64,000 nt of DNA from Allodiplogaster sudhausi (Eukaryota; Nematoda; Chromadorea; Rhabditida; Diplogasteridae), in NCBI GenBank assembly GCA_945643635.1, contig CALZFC010000013.1, positions 1,748,501 through 1,812,500 on the forward strand, read 5' to 3'. A program made the translations under genes and the position numbers. The notes under the pieces were generated by a model. That model did no database searches and was not told where the DNA came from. It saw nothing but the letters and a program-made list of their open reading frames with translations. Below are positions 59,860-64,000 of this stretch, one piece after another (position 1 is the first letter of the stretch; each line of letters begins with the position of its first letter).

Positions 59860-60394
59860 AAGCGTTTGTTTTCATCAAATCGACACCCTTAACACCACGT
59901 ACAGCCTCTCACCACCCCTCGCCTGTTCAATTTAAACATTTATTTATGAGGAAACAAATAAAAAAATCAAAAAAAAATCAAGCCTAATGATAATGCTCAC
60001 AATCTACTGATCGAACTACTCCGCCACCAATCCACCACCCAAACTCCAAAATGCATAGTTATGCGTTTTTTTTCTTCTTAATGTAAAATAAAGTTGAAAT
60101 AATGCATATAAAAGTCATTTGTTGCTCTTACTGCAATAAAATGAAAGCGGAATGCTAAGTGATTACCTATATGTATATACAAATGTTAATAAAAAAAATT
60201 CAATTCGGAAGCAAAATAGGAGTGAGCTTGAGGCAGAGAGGGAACGAAGGAGATTATTCTGATCCTTTGATGGCTTCTACAAGCGGAAAGCTAAGGAGAC
60301 AGTCGTGAAGGAATGAAGCAGCGAATCGATAGGCATGAGAAAATGCATTCAGTCCCTGACAAGGAAAGAGAGAAATAGAGAGAGAGAGATTGAG

Positions 60395-60426
<32 letters not shown>

Positions 60427-60640
60427 GAGAGAAAGAGAGAGAAAGAAAAAGAGGGGAGAGAGTGTGTGTGAGAGATAGAGAGAATGAGAAGAGAGAAGAC
60501 TGGCAACATGTAGCAATTTCTTTATTCCATAATGCAAACCATTGGTCCAGACGATTATAAAGCCTCTAGATTTTCAAAAAAATACAAAAAGTAATTTAAC
60601 ACAATGAAGTCGGCAACTCGTTCACCAATTAAAGAAACTG
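59860..60640. other. intergenic with GA tract
   Basis: A GA tract at 60363-60485 resembles the tracts of 8-36 kb and is preceded by GAAGCAGCGAATCGATAGGC, a motif also seen near 62497. There is no gene. Confidence 0.5.
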
Positions 60641-60790
60641 ACTCCTGGAATATATAGCGATGCAACGTCCGCAATCCACCGGGTCAACAAATCAGCTTCC
60701 ATATAATTAATTTGACATAATTTGTTTATGTACGTAAATAAACTAAGCATTGCAATGCCTGATCATATTCGGGAAGTGTTATTCAAAATA
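60640..60790 (+). repeat. R2 complex repeat copy
   Basis: CGCAATCCACCGGGTCAACA, an ATATAATTAATTTGACATAA block and AATGCCTGATCATATTCGGG, in the usual order. Confidence 0.7.
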
Positions 60791-60899
60791 ATTCATATGG
60801 TGCAAACATTAATAATTTTTTCGAAAAGAACGAAAAATTAACAGCCAATAATTGTTTTTTTAAATGGAGAACATACGAAATGCAAGAGCAAACGACTAA

Positions 60900-62170
60900 T
60901 CGAATATTTGTATAATTATGCAAGCTAGCGCCAGGAAAAGCACAGGGTTCGCCAATCGCTCGCTTTCAGGAAAAAAGAGAAGAAAAATGAATTGCGAAAA
61001 GAACACGGCTTCAACTGTAGAATTTCGCTTCAAGTTCGACTGTATTGCCAAAAAGTTCGAACTGCAACTGATCGACAAGAGATCAAGCGACTTCAAATGA
61101 GAAAAAAACACGTAATTCATAAAATAACGGCCAGCGAGATGGAATCGTATGTTTGCAACAACAACAACAAAAAAGAATTCGATATAGAATCGAACGATTA
61201 TGGATGTTAAAGCGGTGGAAGCGGTAGTATTTTAATTGAGCTCTCCGTGCAAAATCGTAGATTTCCGCGCAAAAAAATATGCCCGCCCTATTCTTACTTC
61301 CTCAGATCTAACTCGTCCTGCTGCTGATTGTGAGGCCATGCACAACTTTTGCGCTGAATTACTACTAACAAATGTTATTCTAAATGATTCTTTGAATACT
61401 AATTGTTTTTATTAAATTACTGTATTTGTGTACGATTTCAGAGAAGTAGCGAATGGCATGAGAATCCGCTGGCAATTATTCGAGCGAGCGCGAAGAATAG
61501 CAACGGGGGTTCGTCGGTCCATCACTTCCAGGAAATACAAAAAAAAAGAAGAAATAAAAAGGAATTGCGCAAATATCACGGTATCAACTGTAGAATTTCG
61601 CATCAAATTCGATTGTATTGCCTAAAAGTTCGAACTATTGCCAATGATTAAATATTAGAACTATTGCTGATGAACAGAGATCAAGGGATTTCAAATGAGA
61701 AAAAAAAAGAAATTCAAAAATAACAAGCAGCAACATGGAATCGAACAATTCCAAAAAAAACAGGATTAAATATGGTACCCCAACGATTATAAATGTTAAA
61801 AAAACGGAGAGACATTTCAAATGAGCTAAACGAGCGAAGAAGAAAAGAAATGTGCCCATGCTTATTCTTGCTTTTTCAGATGAAACCCGTCCTGATGGCG
61901 AGGGCATGGAATTAACAGCTATTGATCTGAATGACTACTGACTAAACTACTATTGTAAATAATTTTTTAAATTCCTACTTCTTTCTTGAAATATTTTTAT
62001 GGCTATAATATTATTTAAATATATCATTTTCTACCAGGGGGCAAAAAGTCAGCGAATTACATGATCGGCCACTCGCAATTATACGAGCCAGCGCGAGGAA
62101 AAGCACCGGGTTCGCTCGATCGATCGCTTCCAAGAAACATAAATAGTGAAAAAAGAAAAGCAATTGACAA
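60900..62170 (+). repeat. R1 complex repeat, three near-tandem copies
   Basis: The GC-richer block occurs at about 60930 (GCGCCAGGAAAAGCACAGGG), 61488 (GCGCGAAGAATAGCAACGGG) and 62091 (GCGCGAGGAAAAGCACCGGG), a spacing of about 560-600 bp. The blocks GATCAAGCGACTTCAAATG and GATCAAGGGATTTCAAATG and the (C/A)GATTATAAATG-type blocks fall between them in constant order. This is the best place to define the R1 unit. Confidence 0.75.
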
Positions 62171-62840
62171 TACAAAGAATTGAGCGATGAACACGTTTTT
62201 TAGGGTTAAATTTGATAATTGAGGTTTTATTGCTTTCGCAAAAGTGGAGTGGAGAGAGAGAGTGGGAGAGATATGTGATGTCAAGGAGGTGACGGGCATG
62301 GAGGAAGATGCCTCAGAGCGATTAGAAATGTTCTATTTTTTAAAGAATGTTTTCTTCAAATAACAAGGAAAATAATTTGTTCACTGTCACATTTCATACT
62401 GTTTATATGACAAGGTAGTCCTGACTGGAAAAAATGAAACAATTAAAAGGCGATAACTTTTACCGACAGAAATCTAATGAGTCAGGCGAAAACGAATGAA
62501 ACAGCGAATCGTTGGGCATGGTTGTGAGAAAATGTATTTAGTGATTCCCTCACAAGAAAAGAGAGAGAAAGAAAAACAGAGAGAGAAGAGAGAGAAACGG
62601 TGGCGTTAACATCTTTTTTTTTCTAATCAGATGAAATGTCTATGATTGTTTTGATCGGGACATTGAAGCTCCATCAAGCGAAGAAATTGCATTGAAAAAT
62701 ACCTAAAATACAATTTTTATAGGCAAAAATGGATAACTTCCTTTCAAATCATTAGAAATTAACAATTCTTCTACAGTAGCATTCGCTCATAATAAATAAA
62801 CTAGAGTACCGCTTAAAATATTTTTATTCTTTCTTAGAGC
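62171..62840. other. AT-rich spacer
   Basis: Short GA tracts at 62250-62268 and 62560-62600. There is no gene. Confidence 0.45.
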
Positions 62841-62849
62841 AATTGTTGA

Positions 62850-63030
62850 TAACGAAGATGCATTTGGATCCCACCGATCCCTCATTGGTACGAACTGTAT
62901 AAAAGAAGTTTTTTAAAGATTGAATTTCGCGCTCACGAGATTAAGCGATGAAAGAAAAAAGTTGGCAATGGAAAGTACCTCGGTGTGCACGCTGAAGAAG
63001 TGCAATACAGTATCTCGGTGGTTTTCTACA
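62850..63030 (+). repeat. R3 complex repeat copy
   Basis: TTTTAAAGATTGAATTTCGC, CAATGGAAAGTACCTCGGTG and GTGCACGCTGAAGAAGTG, matching 35331-35430 and 56205-56300. Confidence 0.6.
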
Positions 63031-63094
63031 TGTTTTTCCTTGCAGGAGATTAGGGTGTTCATGCTCCTTTAAGGAATCAAGGAATCGACTCAGA

Positions 63095-63265
63095 ATATGG
63101 TCTCATCGAATATACAACAAAGTCACGGGAGCAAACCACATGGTCACCACATACATAGCTATATAATTGATTGATTTGAAATAAGTAATTTACGTACGTA
63201 CGTATATAAGCTGATCTCCGCTATGTCTAAAGAATTCAGGAAGAGTATTTTTTTTAACTTGATAC
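63095..63265 (+). repeat. R2 complex repeat copy, diverged
   Basis: TCATCGAATATAC, GAGCAAACCACATGGTCACC and an ATATAATTGATTGATTTGAA block keep the R2 order. Confidence 0.55.
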
Positions 63266-64000
63266 ACTAATCGTATTTACTCGAGAATGCAAGACCATCG
63301 CTTCAATAGAGAAAGTAGCATAAAGAGGAGTTTAGTAGACTCCATGTAAACTAGAAGAGAGTGAGCGAATGGAAAGAAGCAGAGAAGCACAATATGCGCT
63401 GTCCACTGATTCCTACAGAACACACTTAAGAATTGCTTAAAAAAACATTTTTGGAAAAAAAACTTTTCCTCTGACAAGGTGAATAATGGAAATCCGAATA
63501 AAATTGCCGTTCGAAATTACCAGGTATTTATAACAACAGAGAGGTGCGAAACGCGATCCACCAAGTGAAGAACTAGATAATATGAAATTAAAAGCTGATA
63601 TATGAAGCTGTATTTTAAAAAAAAGGAAATAATTAGCAAGGATATACATTTCATTTTACTACTCTAAACGTTAAGCGAACATTCGATGATTGCTTTTCTT
63701 TCTTTCATACAATTAGCGACGATTATCCTCCTGCAATGGATTGAGATGAGAAGAGGACTCATCGAATATATTTCGACGCAAAGAGCGCAAACCACCAGGA
63801 TTGTGTTACCATTTTATTGATTTGACGTCAGTTATACACTTATTAAGATCAATCTCACATCAGCAATGCATGATCTTATTCGAGAAGAAGATTTTAAAGA
63901 GTAGACATACTTGCATATTTACTCGAGAATTTAAACACCGACGCTTTAATATCACCTGAAGATAGGTATATACTTTGAAGTAAAAAATATAAAGTAGCGC
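63266..64000 (+). repeat. terminal stretch with another diverged R2 copy (63750-63900)
   Basis: GACTCATCGAATATATTTCG, GCGCAAACCACCAGGATTGT and GCAATGCATGATCTTATTCG at 63757-63880. No gene is seen between 63266 and the window end. Confidence 0.5.

Noticed and set aside
6600..64000. LTR or LINE retrotransposon coding remnants
   Set aside because: I looked for reverse transcriptase (YxDD), RNase H and gag knuckle motifs among the longer frames and found none.
1..64000. Nematode spliced-leader RNA or 5S rRNA genes in the repeat units
   Set aside because: No SL1-like 22-mer followed by a donor and no 5S-like sequence was found on either strand by eye.

Overview
The window looks like invertebrate nuclear DNA, most likely from a nematode. 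The reasons are small exons split by 45-100 bp introns with GT...TTTNCAG borders, AATAAA signals, a Cys-rich secreted domain ending CxCY....CN of the kind common in nematodes, and a single-copy-style secreted phospholipase A2-like gene. I cannot name the species. There is no operon, plasmid, phage or CRISPR signal.

Region by region: (1) 1-6.54 kb is the 3' part of a large CACTA/EnSpm-like DNA transposon. It carries a transposase (2-2624, cut by the window edge) and a second multi-exon gene (2776-5762), followed by a cluster of at least ten copies of TGTGACAT in both orientations (6298-6525). (2) 6.99-7.46 kb is a 473 bp near-palindromic MITE with TA target duplications. (3) 8-36 kb is dominated by (GA)n/(CT)n microsatellite DNA embedded in two large colinear copies of a complex segment (unit A about 8.16-21.6 kb, unit B about 24.1-35.1 kb). 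Partial copies occur at 36.9-40.6 kb (D) and 53.5-55.7 kb (C). Each tRNA-bearing copy has one tRNA-Arg(ACG) on the minus strand: degenerate in A, intact in B and C. (4) 37357-40531 is a complete hAT transposon with an 8-bp target duplication, GGCC-rich ends and an intact 8-exon transposase of 676 codons. It interrupts copy D exactly where copy C is uninterrupted. A 578 bp non-autonomous relative, also with an 8-bp duplication, sits at 8738-9315. (5) 40.6-46.9 kb and 48.6-53 kb hold dispersed complex repeats, a TTAA-flanked MITE (43874-44048), a tRNA-derived SINE (51454-51721, 14-bp duplication) and a few orphan exon-like islands. (6) 46995-48584 is an 8-exon gene for a secreted or type I membrane protein whose transmembrane exon holds two in-frame TGA codons. 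(7) 59216-59855 is a two-exon phospholipase A2-like gene with no normal splice acceptor. (8) 60-64 kb returns to the complex repeats.

The genes do not form a pathway. Two belong to mobile elements, and two host-like genes (the membrane protein and the PLA2-like protein) each carry a defect in the sequence as given. The most striking large-scale property is that every copy of the complex repeats I recognised between 6.6 and 64 kb, including the tRNAs, lies in the same orientation. That fits a decayed higher-order tandem array better than scattered transposon copies.
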